A stretch of DNA of 64,000 nt from Parathalassolituus penaei (GCF_026626885.1 NZ_JAPNOA010000003.1:1-64000); one strand, 5' to 3'. Shown: positions 46,984-58,115, counted from the first letter of the stretch. Program-made: numbers and translations. Notes: generated from the sequence alone by a model not told the origin.

Positions 46984-47059
46984 TGGTGGGTCGTGCTGGA
47001 TTCGAACCAGCGACCAATTGGTTAAAAGCCAACTGCTCTACCGACTGAGCTAACGACCC
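46984..47059 (-). tRNA. tRNA-Lys (anticodon TTT), copy 1
   Basis: First of three in transcript order, 86 bases after the cpoB stop. In P. aeruginosa a tRNA-Lys gene at the matching place is an integration site for large islands; no island is present here. Confidence 0.95.
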
Positions 47060-47145
47060 CCTGAAAGCGAGACGTATATTACTCGATTTTCAGGCTTGTG
47101 CAAGCAGAATTTTAAAAAATATGAAATTTTTTAAAAAAACTGAAA

Positions 47146-48024
47146 TCAGCCGCCTGCATTCAGCTTATCCAGATAGGACTGTGCCAGACGAACTGTGCCA
47201 TCAGCCTTGCCGGAATAACGTTTGACCACGGTTTTCAGCCACTCAATTGCACCCGCCTTGTCACCAGACTTGTCGAGCGCCACAGCGTACTTGTAGGTAG
47301 CATCAGGAGCTTTGACATGATCCGGGTACTTGTCGATCACCTTGCGGAAGCTGGTGATTGCCGATGCCAGTTCTTGCCGAACCATATACACCTCGCCATT
47401 CCAATAATAGGCATTGGCGGTCAGGGCGTCATTTGGATAGGTTTTAACGAACTGTTCGAAGGCCTTGTTGGCAGCAGCAAACTGCTTGTCCTTGACCAGC
47501 GCCATCGCAGCATTATAGGCGTCTTCAGCAGAAGCTGATGAAGTCGGCTCGGAACTGGCAGCAGAGCTGTCAGATGCTGTAGAAGAAACAGAAGTCGAGG
47601 CAGAAGAGGATGCTGAGGTATCAGTCGTTGCAGTGCTGGAAGCGGAAGGTGTCGTTGCCGACGCACCACTACCATTGGCAGTAGTGAGGAACACGATACG
47701 ACGATCGAGATCAAGATAGCGGGTCTCGCTGTCTTTTTCGAGACGCTTGATCTTCATGGATTGGGATTCAACGGTACCACGCAGTTGCGCAATTTCCTGC
47801 TGCATCTGGTCGATCTGCATCAGCAGTTCGCTCATCAGATTGCCCTGGGCGGGCGTATTAACAGCAGTGACCGGTGTGATTGGAGCCACTGGGACTACAG
47901 GATTCCCGGAACTGATCGACGTACTAGCAGGTGCGCCTTGGGAGGACGCACCTACAGACACCCAGTCACCCGCACTGGCACTGGCTGAAACAACCAGTGC
48001 TAAAGGGATGATGAGTGATTTCAT
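47146..48024 (-). CDS. cpoB: Cell division coordinator CpoB (YbgF)
   Basis: CpoB is a periplasmic protein that links peptidoglycan synthesis with Tol-driven outer-membrane constriction. The 292 residues are a signal peptide (to ASASA-G), an N-terminal coiled coil (about 60-95, MQQEIAQLRGTVESQSMKIK), a Ser/Thr/Ala-rich linker (about 115-165) that is longer than in E. coli, and a TPR domain. The start shares one base with the pal stop. Confidence 0.93.
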   Translation of the reverse strand: MKSLIIPLALVVSASASAGDWVSVGASSQGAPASTSISSGNPVVPVAPITPVTAVNTPAQGNLMSELLMQIDQMQQEIAQLRGTVESQSMKIKRLEKDSETRYLDLDRRIVFLTTANGSGASATTPSASSTATTDTSASSSASTSVSSTASDSSAASSEPTSSASAEDAYNAAMALVKDKQFAAANKAFEQFVKTYPNDALTANAYYWNGEVYMVRQELASAITSFRKVIDKYPDHVKAPDATYKYAVALDKSGDKAGAIEWLKTVVKRYSGKADGTVRLAQSYLDKLNAGG

Positions 48025-48557
48025 TAACGGCTCTGGTATTTGATTTCTACGCGACGATTTTTCTCGTAGCTGGACTCATCGTGACCAGAAACGGCTGGAC
48101 GCTCTTCGCCGTAAGAAACAACTTCGATCTGACCAGCAGCAGCGCCGTTAGCCAGCAGGAAGCGACGAACAGCTTCACCACGACGCTCACCCAGAGCCAG
48201 GTTGTATTCTACAGTGCCGCGCTCATCAGCGTGACCTTCCAGAACAACACGGGCAGTAGAGTTAGCAGCCAGGTAAGCAGCATGAGCGGTCAGAGCAGCT
48301 TTGCTTTCGGCTTTGATAGTAGACTGGTCGAAGTCGAAGTAGAAAACGGTCTGAGCCAGCAGAGCAGCTTGAGCTTCACGAGCAGCAGCTTCACGAGCAG
48401 CAGCATCCAGAGCAGCCTGGTCAACAGTGTTGGTAGCAGTTTCTACTTGAGCAACAGTGCTGCCTTCTTCTTCTTTAACGTCTTTGCTGGAACATGCGGT
48501 TACCAGCAGAGCGGCCAGAGACAGACCCAGAGCTTTGTACAGTGCGTTGGTTTGCAT
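48024..48557 (-). CDS. pal: Peptidoglycan-associated lipoprotein Pal
   Basis: Pal is the outer-membrane lipoprotein of the Tol system. The lipobox VTAC puts the lipid on C22. A helix-rich alanine linker (LDAAAREAAAREAQAALL) precedes the OmpA-like domain with FDFDQSTIK, LEGHADERGT and YGEERP. 177 residues, standard. Confidence 0.97.
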   Translation of the reverse strand: MQTNALYKALGLSLAALLVTACSSKDVKEEEGSTVAQVETATNTVDQAALDAAAREAAAREAQAALLAQTVFYFDFDQSTIKAESKAALTAHAAYLAANSTARVVLEGHADERGTVEYNLALGERRGEAVRRFLLANGAAAGQIEVVSYGEERPAVSGHDESSYEKNRRVEIKYQSR

Positions 48558-48591
48558 AATTAATTACCCACTCCAATTGAAGGTTCAACAG

Positions 48592-49863
48592 TTAAAAAAT
48601 AGGCGACCAGGCCGGTTCCCTGACATCACCATATTTAGACGGTAAACGGAATTTAACATCGCCATCCACAGACACGGCAGCGAGAATACTGCGGTCAGCT
48701 TCAGTTGCGGCATAAATTACCATACTTCCGTTCGGTGCAACACTAGGAGACTCATCAAGTTGAGTATCCATAGTAAGAATATTTACAGCACCAGTTGCCA
48801 GGTCCTGGGATGCAATATGAAAACCTTCATCTTCACGATGAACATAAATCAATTTGCGACCATCATCAGTAACCCGAGGACGAGCATTATAGTTACCCTG
48901 GAAAGTCATACGCTTAACTTCACGCGTAATAGTATCCAGACTATACACCTGCGGCCCACCTGCGCGGCTGGATGTAAATACAATAGTACGATTATCTTTC
49001 ATCCATTGAGGTTCAGTATCAATGGCATAATGATCGGTCAAACGTGATACGTTTCCGGAAGCCAGATCCAGCACAAAAATGTCCGGATTTCCGCCCTCAG
49101 AGTGAACAAACGCAAGGCGCTGCCCGTCAGGCGAGAACGCAGGCGCACTGTTGGAGCCTTTCATGTTCAGCACCATCTGACGCTTGCCGGTTGCCAGCTC
49201 CTGGAAATAAATTGCAGTGCGGCCACTTTCAAACGAAACATATGCAATACGTTTGCCATCTGGCGACCATGCTGGCGAGATAATTGGTTGCGTGGATGTG
49301 AATATCAACTGTTCACGCGCACCATCCGCATCGGCATAGTTCAGGTTAAAACGATTACGTTCACGATTTGTAGTGACATATACAATCTTGGTTGAAAACA
49401 CTCCCGGAATACCGGTCAGTTTGCTAAACACAAAGTCACTGATGTAGTGAGCCATATCGCGCAACTGACTGGCAGTACCACGAACACGGTGATGGAATAA
49501 TTCAACCTTCTGGTGAACATCCATTACGTGGAAATCAACCGCATATCCGGAGCCGTCATAAGTGATTTTGCCAATAACCACAAAATCCTGACGAAGGTTT
49601 TTCCAATCACCAAATACAACCTGTTCCGGTGCATATGGACGACCAATCATATTTTCAGCAGCCAGAGTGCGGAAATATCCGCTGCGTCCGAGGTCATCAT
49701 TAACAATGCCACGAACATCCTCAGGCAGAGGCTGCAAACCGTCCCATTCAAAAGGAACGATACCAATAGGGATTGCGGACTGTTTGCCCTGTGTTACCTG
49801 AATGGTGAGCTCGGCGTGTACTGCTGCAGACAGCAATACCAGCAAAGACAGCATCAATCTCAT
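48592..49863 (-). CDS. tolB: Tol-Pal system protein TolB
   Basis: TolB is the periplasmic beta-propeller that TolA pulls off Pal. From the ATG at 49863 (423 residues) the signal peptide ends VHA-E. WD40-like repeats such as PAWSPDGKRIAYVSFESG and PAFSPDGQRLAFVHSEGG are visible. The stop of tolA overlaps the start codon by one base. Confidence 0.96.
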   Translation of the reverse strand: MRLMLSLLVLLSAAVHAELTIQVTQGKQSAIPIGIVPFEWDGLQPLPEDVRGIVNDDLGRSGYFRTLAAENMIGRPYAPEQVVFGDWKNLRQDFVVIGKITYDGSGYAVDFHVMDVHQKVELFHHRVRGTASQLRDMAHYISDFVFSKLTGIPGVFSTKIVYVTTNRERNRFNLNYADADGAREQLIFTSTQPIISPAWSPDGKRIAYVSFESGRTAIYFQELATGKRQMVLNMKGSNSAPAFSPDGQRLAFVHSEGGNPDIFVLDLASGNVSRLTDHYAIDTEPQWMKDNRTIVFTSSRAGGPQVYSLDTITREVKRMTFQGNYNARPRVTDDGRKLIYVHREDEGFHIASQDLATGAVNILTMDTQLDESPSVAPNGSMVIYAATEADRSILAAVSVDGDVKFRLPSKYGDVREPAWSPIF

Positions 49864-51002
49864 TACCACGTTGCGTTCTCCGGTCTGAATTCCATTGTAA
49901 ATGTCCTGAAAGACTGCTCGTAAACTCGCGGATCATCTGGCATCGGCAATGGCGACGCCTTCATCACAGCTTGTTCAACCGAACGGTCCAGTGCCGGGTT
50001 TCCACTCCCCTGCACAATCGTCACACTCATTACCTGCCCAGTAGGCACTGTATTGATGCGCACCACAACCCGCTGTTGCGGATTCACATTGGGTGGATAC
50101 ATCCAGTTATCTTCTACTGCAGCACGAATCTGGCTAATGGCATCAGCCTGAGCCTCTGCAGCCAGCTTGGCACGCTGTTCAGCTTGCTCGCGGTCTGCAA
50201 CCTCACGAGCGGCCTGCTCAATGGCCATTTGCTCCATCAGCTGCTGCTCTTCTTTCTCACGCTGCTTGGCCTTTTTGGCTTCTTCAGCTTTTTTCTGTTC
50301 GGCGGCTTTTTTAGCTTCTTCGGCCTTTTTCTGTTCAGCAGCTTTTTTGGCTTCTTCAGCTTTTTTCTGCTCAGCAGCTTTCTGGTCCGCTAACTTTTTG
50401 GCTTCTTCAGCCTTTTTCTGTTCAGCGGCTTTCTGGTCCGCTAACTTTTTGGCTTCTTCGGCTTTTTTCTGTTCAGCGGCTTTCTGGTCCGCTAACTTTT
50501 TGGCTTCTTCGGCCTTTTTCTGTTCGGCAGCTTTCTGGTCCGCTAACTTCTTGGCCTCTTCTGCTTTCTTCTGCTCAGCAGCTTTCTGGTCGGCGACTTT
50601 CTGCTCCGCCGCTTTCTGCTCCGCCGCTTTCTGCTCCGCCGCTTTCTGTTCGGCTACTTTTTGCTCTGCCGCTTTCTGCTCGGCTACTTTTTGCTCTGCC
50701 GCTTTTTGATCGGCAACTTTCTGCTCAATCGCTTTTTGTTCAGCAGCTTTTTGTTCTGCTACTTTTTTCTCTTGCTCCGCCTTGCGGCGACGGTCTTCTT
50801 CCGCTTTTTTGCGTGAGGCCTGGTTACGCTGCTCGGTCACCGTGTTTTCGCTTTTCACGATTTGCGCCGTCACGTGTTGTGGCGGCGGTGCGATCTCACG
50901 AGGGCTATCCGGCCACTCGATCAGAAACAAGGCAACAACAAACAGGTGCAGCGATACAGCCAACACCAACGGCAAGCGGTAGGACGATGTGTCATTAACC
51001 AT
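49863..51002 (-). CDS. tolA: Tol-Pal system protein TolA
   Basis: TolA spans the periplasm to couple the TolQR motor to TolB-Pal. The 379 residues are a membrane helix (LPLVLAVSLHLFVVALFLI), a long Ala/Lys/Glu helix (about 65-270) built from repeated AEQKKAEEAKK blocks, and a C-terminal domain with VRINTVPTGQVMSVTIVQG. Confidence 0.95.
   Translation of the reverse strand: MVNDTSSYRLPLVLAVSLHLFVVALFLIEWPDSPREIAPPPQHVTAQIVKSENTVTEQRNQASRKKAEEDRRRKAEQEKKVAEQKAAEQKAIEQKVADQKAAEQKVAEQKAAEQKVAEQKAAEQKAAEQKAAEQKVADQKAAEQKKAEEAKKLADQKAAEQKKAEEAKKLADQKAAEQKKAEEAKKLADQKAAEQKKAEEAKKLADQKAAEQKKAEEAKKAAEQKKAEEAKKAAEQKKAEEAKKAKQREKEEQQLMEQMAIEQAAREVADREQAEQRAKLAAEAQADAISQIRAAVEDNWMYPPNVNPQQRVVVRINTVPTGQVMSVTIVQGSGNPALDRSVEQAVMKASPLPMPDDPRVYEQSFRTFTMEFRPENATW
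50270..50770 (-). repeat. Internal DNA repeats in the tolA helix region
   Basis: Near-identical 51-base units encode QKAAEQKKAEEAKKLAD, followed by 30-base and shorter units encoding AEQKVAEQKA. High nucleotide identity between units suggests slippage can change helix length. Confidence 0.8.
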
Positions 51003-51003
51003 C

Positions 51004-51450
51004 TCAACGCACCTGCGGAGTTGGCGCTTCGGTAATCAAACCCAGATTGGTGACACCAACACCCTGCAAACCACCCATCAGCGCCACCACACTTCCGTAT
51101 GGAACATTCTGGTCACCACGAATCATGACCTGGGTTTCCGGAACCGCACTTTTCATCTTGCCAGCGTAATCAACCACTTCTTCCAACGACATCGCCTGCG
51201 GCTCTTCTTCTTCGCGTTCGACGTAGTACAGGCCATCTGCAGTAACGCTGACAGTCAGCATACTGTCATCCGGTTTGATATCGGTTGCAGTAGCATCTAC
51301 GTCGGGCAAATCAACCGGCACGCTCTGCACCAGCATAGGCGCAGTCACCATAAAAATGATCAACAGCACCAGCATGACGTCGATATAAGGAACAACATTG
51401 ATGTCAGCCATTGGCCGACGCTTCTGCCCCTGCGGCTGCATCGAATCCAT
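51004..51450 (-). CDS. tolR: Tol-Pal system protein TolR
   Basis: The 148-residue stator-like partner of TolQ. The single helix after [20 protein letters not shown] has the key aspartate. The periplasmic domain follows. Its first base overlaps the tolQ stop. Confidence 0.95.
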   Translation of the reverse strand: MDSMQPQGQKRRPMADINVVPYIDVMLVLLIIFMVTAPMLVQSVPVDLPDVDATATDIKPDDSMLTVSVTADGLYYVEREEEEPQAMSLEEVVDYAGKMKSAVPETQVMIRGDQNVPYGSVVALMGGLQGVGVTNLGLITEAPTPQVR

Positions 51451-52163
51451 CAGATGTTACCCTTGCGTGGTGCTGGCTGGTTCAGGCGCAGCGCCTGACG
51501 GTACAGCAATGATGAAAATTCATCAGCAAAGGTGTACATACCAGTAGTAAGGGATTCGGTACGGGTAGCAAAACGGTTATAGAAAATTACCGCAGGAATC
51601 GCTGCCAGCAGACCCATGGCGGTAGCAACCAGAGCTTCAGAAATACCAGGAGCCACAGTCGCAATGGTCGCTTGCTTCACAGCCGCCAGACCGGTAAATG
51701 AGTGCATGATCCCCCACACAGTACCAAACAGGCCGATGTACGGACTGGTGGAACCAACGGTGGCCAGGAACGGCAGATGCAGCTCAAGTGCTTCGGACTC
51801 ACGGGTAATGGCAACACGCATGGCACGCTGACAACCCTGCATCAGGGAGTCAGGATCAACGGTCGCCTGCTGACGCATCTTGGTGAATTCTTTCAAACCA
51901 GCCATGAAAATATTTTCCAGCGCACTGGTTTCTTCCTGATTCTGGCATTCACGGTAGAGATCATTCAGATCGATACCAGACCAGAAACGCTCTTCAAAAT
52001 CAGAAGCCTGGGAGCGAGCATCAGACAGCAGACGGCTGCGCTGAAAGATAATCATCCAGCTGAACACTGACGCGCTCAGCAGCAACAGCATAACCAGCTG
52101 CACCACAAAACTGGCGTTAGCAATCAGATGAAACAACGACAAGGATGATTCGGCTTCGTTCAC
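51450..52163 (-). CDS. tolQ: Tol-Pal system protein TolQ
   Basis: The 237-residue inner membrane motor subunit of the ExbB/MotA family, with three helices. [17 protein letters not shown] and the [19 protein letters not shown] helix are typical. Confidence 0.96.
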   Translation of the reverse strand: MNEAESSLSLFHLIANASFVVQLVMLLLLSASVFSWMIIFQRSRLLSDARSQASDFEERFWSGIDLNDLYRECQNQEETSALENIFMAGLKEFTKMRQQATVDPDSLMQGCQRAMRVAITRESEALELHLPFLATVGSTSPYIGLFGTVWGIMHSFTGLAAVKQATIATVAPGISEALVATAMGLLAAIPAVIFYNRFATRTESLTTGMYTFADEFSSLLYRQALRLNQPAPRKGNI

Positions 52164-52177
52164 AACAACTCCCGTTT

Positions 52178-52600
52178 TTAACCGCTCTGGCGGTCTGTAT
52201 AGTCAATTTTTTCACGTACTTCAGCAGGTATAGCTTTTGGCTTGCCTGCTGCCGACATACAAGCCACCGTCACGGTGCCGGTGACCAGTAATTGGGGAGC
52301 ATCCTCCCCCAACCTGAAGACTTCATGACAGATACGCAAACGGGCTTTTCCCATATCAGTTACTGTCAGAGTCACTTCCAGCGCTTCATCAAGTCGCGCC
52401 GGCCGGTGATACTTCAAGGCCGCTTCTGCTACAACGAACAGAATGTCCTGGTGCCGCAGTATTTCCTGACTGACTCCACACTGTCTGAGCCATTCGGAGC
52501 GGCAACGTTCCATGTAACGCAAATAATTGGCGTAATAGACAATTCCGCCAGCGTCAGTGTCCTCAATGTAAATCCGCACCGGGAAACTAAAGTTCGTCAC
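52178..52600 (-). CDS. ybgC: Acyl-CoA thioesterase YbgC
   Basis: A hot-dog fold thioesterase of the tol cluster. The GTG at 52600 (GGGGAA upstream) gives 140 residues that start [18 protein letters not shown], the family pattern with its active-site aspartate. The ATG at 52627 would add nine unlike-family residues. It overlaps ruvB by 14 bases. Confidence 0.9.
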   Translation of the reverse strand: MTNFSFPVRIYIEDTDAGGIVYYANYLRYMERCRSEWLRQCGVSQEILRHQDILFVVAEAALKYHRPARLDEALEVTLTVTDMGKARLRICHEVFRLGEDAPQLLVTGTVTVACMSAAGKPKAIPAEVREKIDYTDRQSG

Positions 52601-53624
52601 TGCTTTTCCCCAGTCGCTCCGGCACATTCAGGCCGAAGTGCAGGTAAGCCAGACGTGTCGCAACACGCCCTCGCGGTGTGCGCGTCAGATAACCTTGCTG
52701 CATCAGATACGGTTCAAGAACGTCTTCAATCGTGTCACGCTCTTCACCAATCGATGCCGCCAGGGTTTCTACACCCACTGGCCCACCGTCGTACTTTTCC
52801 ATCAGCGTTAACAGCAAACGGCGATCCATATGATCGAAGCCCTGACCGTCAACGTTCAGCAGATTCAGCGCGGCATCTGCACACTGGCGATCAACCTGAC
52901 CGGTGCCGCGCATTTCGGAATAATCCCGAACCCGTCGTAACAGCCGATTGGCTATTCGCGGCGTACCACGACTGCGCCGCGCAATTTCTGCAGCGCCGCC
53001 CTCATCAACGTCGAGCCCTAACATCCGCCCCGAACGTTGCACAATCAATCCGAGATCTTCAGCGCTGTAGAACTCCAGACGCTGCACGATGCCGAAGCGG
53101 TCTCGCAGCGGCGAGGTCAGCAAACCTGCCCGGGTAGTCGCCCCTACGAGGGTAAAAGGCGGCAAATCAATCTTGATGGAACGGGCCGCAGGCCCTTCTC
53201 CCACCATAATATCCAGCTGGTAGTCTTCCATTGCCGGATACAACACTTCTTCGACTATCGGGCTCAATCGATGAATTTCATCGATAAACAACACATCACC
53301 CGCTTCGAGATTGGTCAGCAAGGCTGCCAGATCTCCTGCCCGCTCCAGCACTGGCCCCGAGGTGGACTTGATGGCTACGCCCATCTCCTCGGCGATAATA
53401 TTGGCCAATGTTGTTTTGCCTAATCCCGGCGGACCAAATACCAACGTATGGTCGAGCGCCTCCCTGCGCGCCCGAGCAGCACCGATGAATATTTCCATCT
53501 GCTCACGAACGACAGGTTGACCAATATAGTCTTTAAGGGATTTTGGGCGAATTGCGCGATCCTGGTGTTCCTCACCGGATCCAGCTGGAGCAGAACTGAT
53601 GATAAAACGATCGGTTTCTATCAT
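52587..53624 (-). CDS. ruvB: Holliday junction helicase RuvB
   Basis: RuvB drives branch migration. Walker [13 protein letters not shown], Walker [12 protein letters not shown] and GATTRAGLL are seen in 345 residues. It overlaps ruvA by 4 bases. Confidence 0.97.
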   Translation of the reverse strand: MIETDRFIISSAPAGSGEEHQDRAIRPKSLKDYIGQPVVREQMEIFIGAARARREALDHTLVFGPPGLGKTTLANIIAEEMGVAIKSTSGPVLERAGDLAALLTNLEAGDVLFIDEIHRLSPIVEEVLYPAMEDYQLDIMVGEGPAARSIKIDLPPFTLVGATTRAGLLTSPLRDRFGIVQRLEFYSAEDLGLIVQRSGRMLGLDVDEGGAAEIARRSRGTPRIANRLLRRVRDYSEMRGTGQVDRQCADAALNLLNVDGQGFDHMDRRLLLTLMEKYDGGPVGVETLAASIGEERDTIEDVLEPYLMQQGYLTRTPRGRVATRLAYLHFGLNVPERLGKSSDEL

Positions 53625-54232
53625 GAGTTACCCAGACTGTTGCGTAATGCCAGGCGAATTAATTCTTCCGGTGTGCTGGCCTGATCAGCCACACGGTTCA
53701 ACATACGGGACGCTTCTACGGGCTTGTAACCCAACGCTATCAATGCAGATTCAGCTTCCCGCAGTCGGTCATCTGCTTGCTTTTGCTCGGCTTGTTCACT
53801 GGCCTGCCACAGTGGCGCGGGCGCTTGCCATTCTTGCAAACGATCACGCATCTCAACGATCAGACGTTCTGCTGTTTTTTTACCAACACCGGGGAGTTTC
53901 GTAAGGGACGCTACATCCTCGGCATGAACACAACGCGCAAACGCCTGGACGTCCATTCCTGACAATATAGCCAGCGCCAGTTTGGGACCAACACCGTTCA
54001 GTTTGATCAGGGTTCGGAACAGGGTGCGCTGGCTGGTATCACTAAAACCAAACAGCTGATGCGCATCCTCACGAACAACCAGGTGGGTATACAGAATTAC
54101 AGGATCCCCGACCTTGCCAAGGCTGGCAAAAGTCGACACCGGCGCTTGAACTTCATACCCCACGCCATGTACGTCTACGAGCAAATCCGGGAGGCTTTTC
54201 TCCAGCAGAACGCCCTGTAATCGACCAATCAT
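53621..54232 (-). CDS. ruvA: Holliday junction protein RuvA
   Basis: RuvA holds the four-way junction for RuvB. The ATG at 54232 ([12 protein letters not shown]) gives 203 residues; the two helix-hairpin-helix motifs are in [16 protein letters not shown] and [18 protein letters not shown]. Confidence 0.96.
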   Translation of the reverse strand: MIGRLQGVLLEKSLPDLLVDVHGVGYEVQAPVSTFASLGKVGDPVILYTHLVVREDAHQLFGFSDTSQRTLFRTLIKLNGVGPKLALAILSGMDVQAFARCVHAEDVASLTKLPGVGKKTAERLIVEMRDRLQEWQAPAPLWQASEQAEQKQADDRLREAESALIALGYKPVEASRMLNRVADQASTPEELIRLALRNSLGNS

Positions 54233-54310
54233 TTTGTTACCTGTATCAAACGCGGCATAGCCTAGTGGAACGTTTGGTAACACTCAAGAGGAGCACAAGT
54301 GTTACCGCAA

Positions 54311-54853
54311 TTATATTTTTTTGGTAGGGGGTACTTGACTTAATCGCTTTCTTTCAGGCCGCTTAATACCAGCCATTACCACCCTGTTTAACAGGCTATA
54401 ACCGTGACACAAGGCCACTGCCAGCGCATCGGCGGCATCGGGTTGCGGGCGCCCCGGGAGCTTCAGCAAAACCTGCATCATATGCTGGATTTGCTCCTTT
54501 TCCGCACCACCCGCACCGGTTACTGCCTGCTTGATTGCGCGTGGTGCGTACTCATGGATTGGCAGACCATGACGAGCTGCCACCACCATTGCCACCCCCC
54601 GAGCCTGGCCCAGCTTGATGGCCGAATCAGCATTCTTGCCCATAAACGCCCGCTCAATGGCAAACTGCTGCGGCGTCCAGGTTTCAATCAGCTCATCAAT
54701 ACATTCGTAAATACGAAGCAAGCGGTCCGGCATTTCGCCTTCACCACAGCGGATACAACCACTGGTCACGTAGGTGGCAGTCTGCCCGACCATGTTGATG
54801 ATGCCAAAACCGGTGGTACGCGACCCCGGATCAATACCCAAAATCAGGGCCAA
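54311..54853 (-). CDS. ruvC: Holliday junction resolvase RuvC
   Basis: RuvC cuts Holliday junctions. It has the catalytic D in ILGIDPGSRTTGFG, E in AIERAFMGKN and the DAADALAVALCH block; 180 residues. It follows the lipoprotein gene by 14 bases and precedes ruvA by 78. Confidence 0.97.
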   Translation of the reverse strand: MALILGIDPGSRTTGFGIINMVGQTATYVTSGCIRCGEGEMPDRLLRIYECIDELIETWTPQQFAIERAFMGKNADSAIKLGQARGVAMVVAARHGLPIHEYAPRAIKQAVTGAGGAEKEQIQHMMQVLLKLPGRPQPDAADALAVALCHGYSLLNRVVMAGIKRPERKRLSQVPPTKKI

Positions 54854-54867
54854 TGTTTATGCCCCAC

Positions 54868-55251
54868 TTAACGAGAAAATTGCCAGCGCTGTCCGTTCTG
54901 GCGATTCTGGACCACCAGCTGCTGCCAGTCGTCCGGTAGTGACACCGTCATACAAGGCGAGGTCAGCATCTGAGCCGCCATACCATCTGGACGCTGTTCG
55001 GAGAATTCAAGAAACAGATTACCACTATCAACATCCTGACGAGTCAGCTCAATGTGATAGCCGGCCGAGGGCCGCCGCCCCAGTGAGATTCGCACCGATT
55101 GACGATGGTTATCAAGATCAACACCAGCGGGATATGGGCAGTTCAGTTCCTGAACCGTGGCCAGCGCAGCCGTTTCAGCCGGCTGGGCAGTACTGCAAGC
55201 AGTGATCATCAGAACCACCCACAGCAGTGTTATTCCTTTAAATGTTGTCAT
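54868..55251 (-). CDS. PrcB_C-domain lipoprotein
   Basis: From the ATG at 55251 the product has 127 residues and the lipobox ITAC with lipid cysteine C19. The domain has the GRRPSAGYHIEL turn typical of PrcB_C, named for a spirochaete protease-stabilising subunit. Function in this group is unknown. It stands just upstream of ruvC and may be the first gene of the ruv-tol transcription unit. Confidence 0.72.
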   Translation of the reverse strand: MTTFKGITLLWVVLMITACSTAQPAETAALATVQELNCPYPAGVDLDNHRQSVRISLGRRPSAGYHIELTRQDVDSGNLFLEFSEQRPDGMAAQMLTSPCMTVSLPDDWQQLVVQNRQNGQRWQFSR

Positions 55252-55363
55252 CCGGGCAAGAGATCCAGGAAGGCTAAAATGAAGCGTCACCTTAACATGA
55301 TAGCTGAAGGTGTTAACCCCTGGATCATCACATCTGCGGCAACAGTGATCTGACAAAATTGTA

Positions 55364-55392
55364 ATAAAAAACCCGGATTGCTCCGGGTTTTT
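55364..55392 (-). terminator. Terminator of clpB
   Basis: AAAACCCGG/CCGGGTTTT stem around ATTGCT with an A-run on the plus strand that reads as a T-run on the minus strand. Confidence 0.88.
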
Positions 55393-55435
55393 GCTGCCGT
55401 CGGATTATAAATATCCGTACGGCTCTGATGATGGA

Positions 55436-58024
55436 TCAGTGACGACTGCGGAAAACCAGATGTTCATCCTGAACATCCGCCACAATGGTATCCCCCGGCA
55501 TAAATTTGCCGGACAGAATATCCTGAGCCAATGGGTTTTCGATCCAGCGTTGAATGGCACGTTTGAGCGGACGCGCACCAAACACCGGGTCATAGCCCAC
55601 ATCCACCAGTTTGCTGACCGCTGCATCACTGAGATCCAGCGCCAGGTCACGGTCTTTCAGACGATCCCGCAGCAACTGCAACTGGATATCCGCAATGCCG
55701 CGAATCTGGTCTTTCAGCAATGGATGGAATACCACAGCTTCATCAATCCGGTTGATAAACTCCGGACGGAAGTGACTACCAACAACCTCCATCACAGCAT
55801 CCCGCATGATTTCGTACGGCTGGTCCGAATACAGATTCTGGATCAGGTCAGAACCGAGGTTCGACGTCATCACCAGCACGGTATTCTTGAAGTCTACCCG
55901 CCGGCCCTGACCATCGGTCAGCTGGCCATCATCCAGTACCTGCAACAGGATGTTGAACACATCCGGGTGCGCCTTTTCAACCTCATCCAGCAGAATCACC
56001 GAATAAGGCTTGCGACGTACGGCTTCTGTCAGATAACCACCCTCTTCGTAACCGACATAACCTGGAGGCGCACCAATCAGGCGAGCCACCGAGTGTTTCT
56101 CCATATATTCGGACATATCAATCCGGATCATGGCGTCCTTGCTGTCGAACAGGAAATTCGCCAGCGCCTTGCACAATTCGGTTTTACCCACCCCGGTTGG
56201 GCCGAGGAACAGGAATGAACCGTTCGGGCGATTCGGATCGGACAAACCGGCACGGGAACGACGCACAGCATTGGATACCGCCTGAATCGCCTGATCCTGA
56301 CCTACCACAGACTCGTGCAGCACTTCTTCCATCCGCAGCAGTTTGTCGCGCTCGCCTTCCAGCATCTTGGTCACCGGCACACCGGTCCACTTCGATACCA
56401 CTTCGGCAATTTCGTCTTCGGTTACCTTGTTACGCAGCAAGGTAAATTCCTGCTTGCCAGCACTTTCTGCTTCGTTGGCAGACGCCAGCTGTTTTTCCAG
56501 TTCTGGAATACGGCCGTATTGCAACTCAGACATACGGGTCAGGTCACCTGCACGACGCGCGGCATCCAGTTCGATACGAGCCTGTTCGAGCAATTCCTTG
56601 GATTTGGACGCACCTTCCAGCAGGGCTTTTTCACGCTTCCAGACATCTTCCAGCTCAACATAGACACGCCCGGCCTTGTTGATTTCTTCGTTGAGATCAT
56701 TAAGGCGTTTTTTGGCGGCGTCGTCTTTCTCCTTGCGCAGCGCTTCGCGTTCGATCTTCAGCTGGATCAGGCGACGTTCAAGCTTATCCATCTCCTGCGG
56801 CTTGGAGTCGATTTCCATCCGGATTACCGATGCCGCTTCATCCACCAGGTCAATCGCCTTGTCCGGCAAACGACGATCGGTGATGTAGCGCTGCGACAGC
56901 TTGGCAGCAGCAATAATGGCACTGTCGGTAATCTGCACCCCGTGGTGCACTTCGTAGCGCTCTTTGAGGCCGCGCAGGATGGCGATGGAATCCTCCACCG
57001 ACGGCTCATCCACCAACACTTTCTGGAAACGACGTTCGAGCGCAGCGTCTTTTTCGATAAATTCCCGGTACTCATCCAGCGTGGTTGCACCAACACAATG
57101 CAGTTCTCCGCGCGCCAATGCCGGTTTCAGCATATTGCCCGCATCCATCGCGCCTTCGCCTTTACCGGCACCAACCATGGTGTGCAGCTCATCTACGAAC
57201 AGCACAATACGGCCTTCTTCGCGAGACACATCTTTTAATACCGCTTTCAGACGCTCTTCAAACTCACCGCGATACTTGGCACCTGCAACCAGCGCGCCCA
57301 TATCCAGCGACAGGATGCGTTTGTTCTTCAAGGTGTCTGGAACTTCACCATTCACAATACGCTGAGCAAGGCCTTCCACCACGGCAGTTTTACCCACCCC
57401 TGGCGGCCCGATCAGCACCGGGTTGTTTTTGGTGCGGCGCTGCAGAACCTGAATGGTGCGACGAATTTCGTCATCACGACCAATCACCGGGTCGAGCTTG
57501 CCAGCCTCGGCACGTTCGGTGAGATCGATGCAGAATTTTTCCAGAGCCTGACGGCTGTCTTCGGCGTTCGGATCACGCACCGATTCACCACCACGCATGT
57601 CATTAATCGCCTTATCAACCTTGTCTTTATCAAGACCTGCTTCTTTTAACACCTTTCCTACCGGGCCTTTATCGTCCAGCGCGACCAAGAGAAACACTTC
57701 ACTGGATACATACTGATCACCGCGCTGCTGGGCCGCTTTTTCAGTCAGGTTCAGCAAACGCCCCAGTTCGGCGGCTACCTGAATCTGGCCATCCGGATTA
57801 CTGACTCGCGGCTGGTCCAGCAGCACACGCTGCAGGGACTGCACCAGCGCTGGCACATTACCGCCAGCACGACGAATAACATCCTTTACCGAGCTGTTGG
57901 CTTGCTGCAGCAAGGCCAGCAGCAAGTGCACGGTATCAATCTGATTGTGATCCTGCCCCAATGCCAGACTCTGACTTTCGGCCAGGGCGTTCTGCAAACT
58001 GGTGGTCAAACGGTCCATACGCAT
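55436..58024 (-). CDS. clpB: Disaggregase ClpB
   Basis: ClpB with DnaK pulls proteins out of aggregates. 862 residues from the ATG at 58024 (AGGAGG upstream, start [14 protein letters not shown]). Two AAA+ modules are seen with Walker [12 protein letters not shown] and [11 protein letters not shown], and the coiled-coil middle domain lies about 410-525. A sigma-32-like promoter precedes it. Confidence 0.97.
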   Translation of the reverse strand: MRMDRLTTSLQNALAESQSLALGQDHNQIDTVHLLLALLQQANSSVKDVIRRAGGNVPALVQSLQRVLLDQPRVSNPDGQIQVAAELGRLLNLTEKAAQQRGDQYVSSEVFLLVALDDKGPVGKVLKEAGLDKDKVDKAINDMRGGESVRDPNAEDSRQALEKFCIDLTERAEAGKLDPVIGRDDEIRRTIQVLQRRTKNNPVLIGPPGVGKTAVVEGLAQRIVNGEVPDTLKNKRILSLDMGALVAGAKYRGEFEERLKAVLKDVSREEGRIVLFVDELHTMVGAGKGEGAMDAGNMLKPALARGELHCVGATTLDEYREFIEKDAALERRFQKVLVDEPSVEDSIAILRGLKERYEVHHGVQITDSAIIAAAKLSQRYITDRRLPDKAIDLVDEAASVIRMEIDSKPQEMDKLERRLIQLKIEREALRKEKDDAAKKRLNDLNEEINKAGRVYVELEDVWKREKALLEGASKSKELLEQARIELDAARRAGDLTRMSELQYGRIPELEKQLASANEAESAGKQEFTLLRNKVTEDEIAEVVSKWTGVPVTKMLEGERDKLLRMEEVLHESVVGQDQAIQAVSNAVRRSRAGLSDPNRPNGSFLFLGPTGVGKTELCKALANFLFDSKDAMIRIDMSEYMEKHSVARLIGAPPGYVGYEEGGYLTEAVRRKPYSVILLDEVEKAHPDVFNILLQVLDDGQLTDGQGRRVDFKNTVLVMTSNLGSDLIQNLYSDQPYEIMRDAVMEVVGSHFRPEFINRIDEAVVFHPLLKDQIRGIADIQLQLLRDRLKDRDLALDLSDAAVSKLVDVGYDPVFGARPLKRAIQRWIENPLAQDILSGKFMPGDTIVADVQDEHLVFRSRH

Positions 58025-58115
58025 AATTCGGGTGCCTCCTGTAACTGACACTCATGGCGTTCTAGGGGGAGCCGTGCCCGGGGAATCCGGTGCGAAGCGG
58101 TTACTCTTGATTTCC

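Noticed and set aside
55391-57238. Two long plus-strand frames opposite clpB
   Set aside because: Shadows of clpB, with no start signals or domains.
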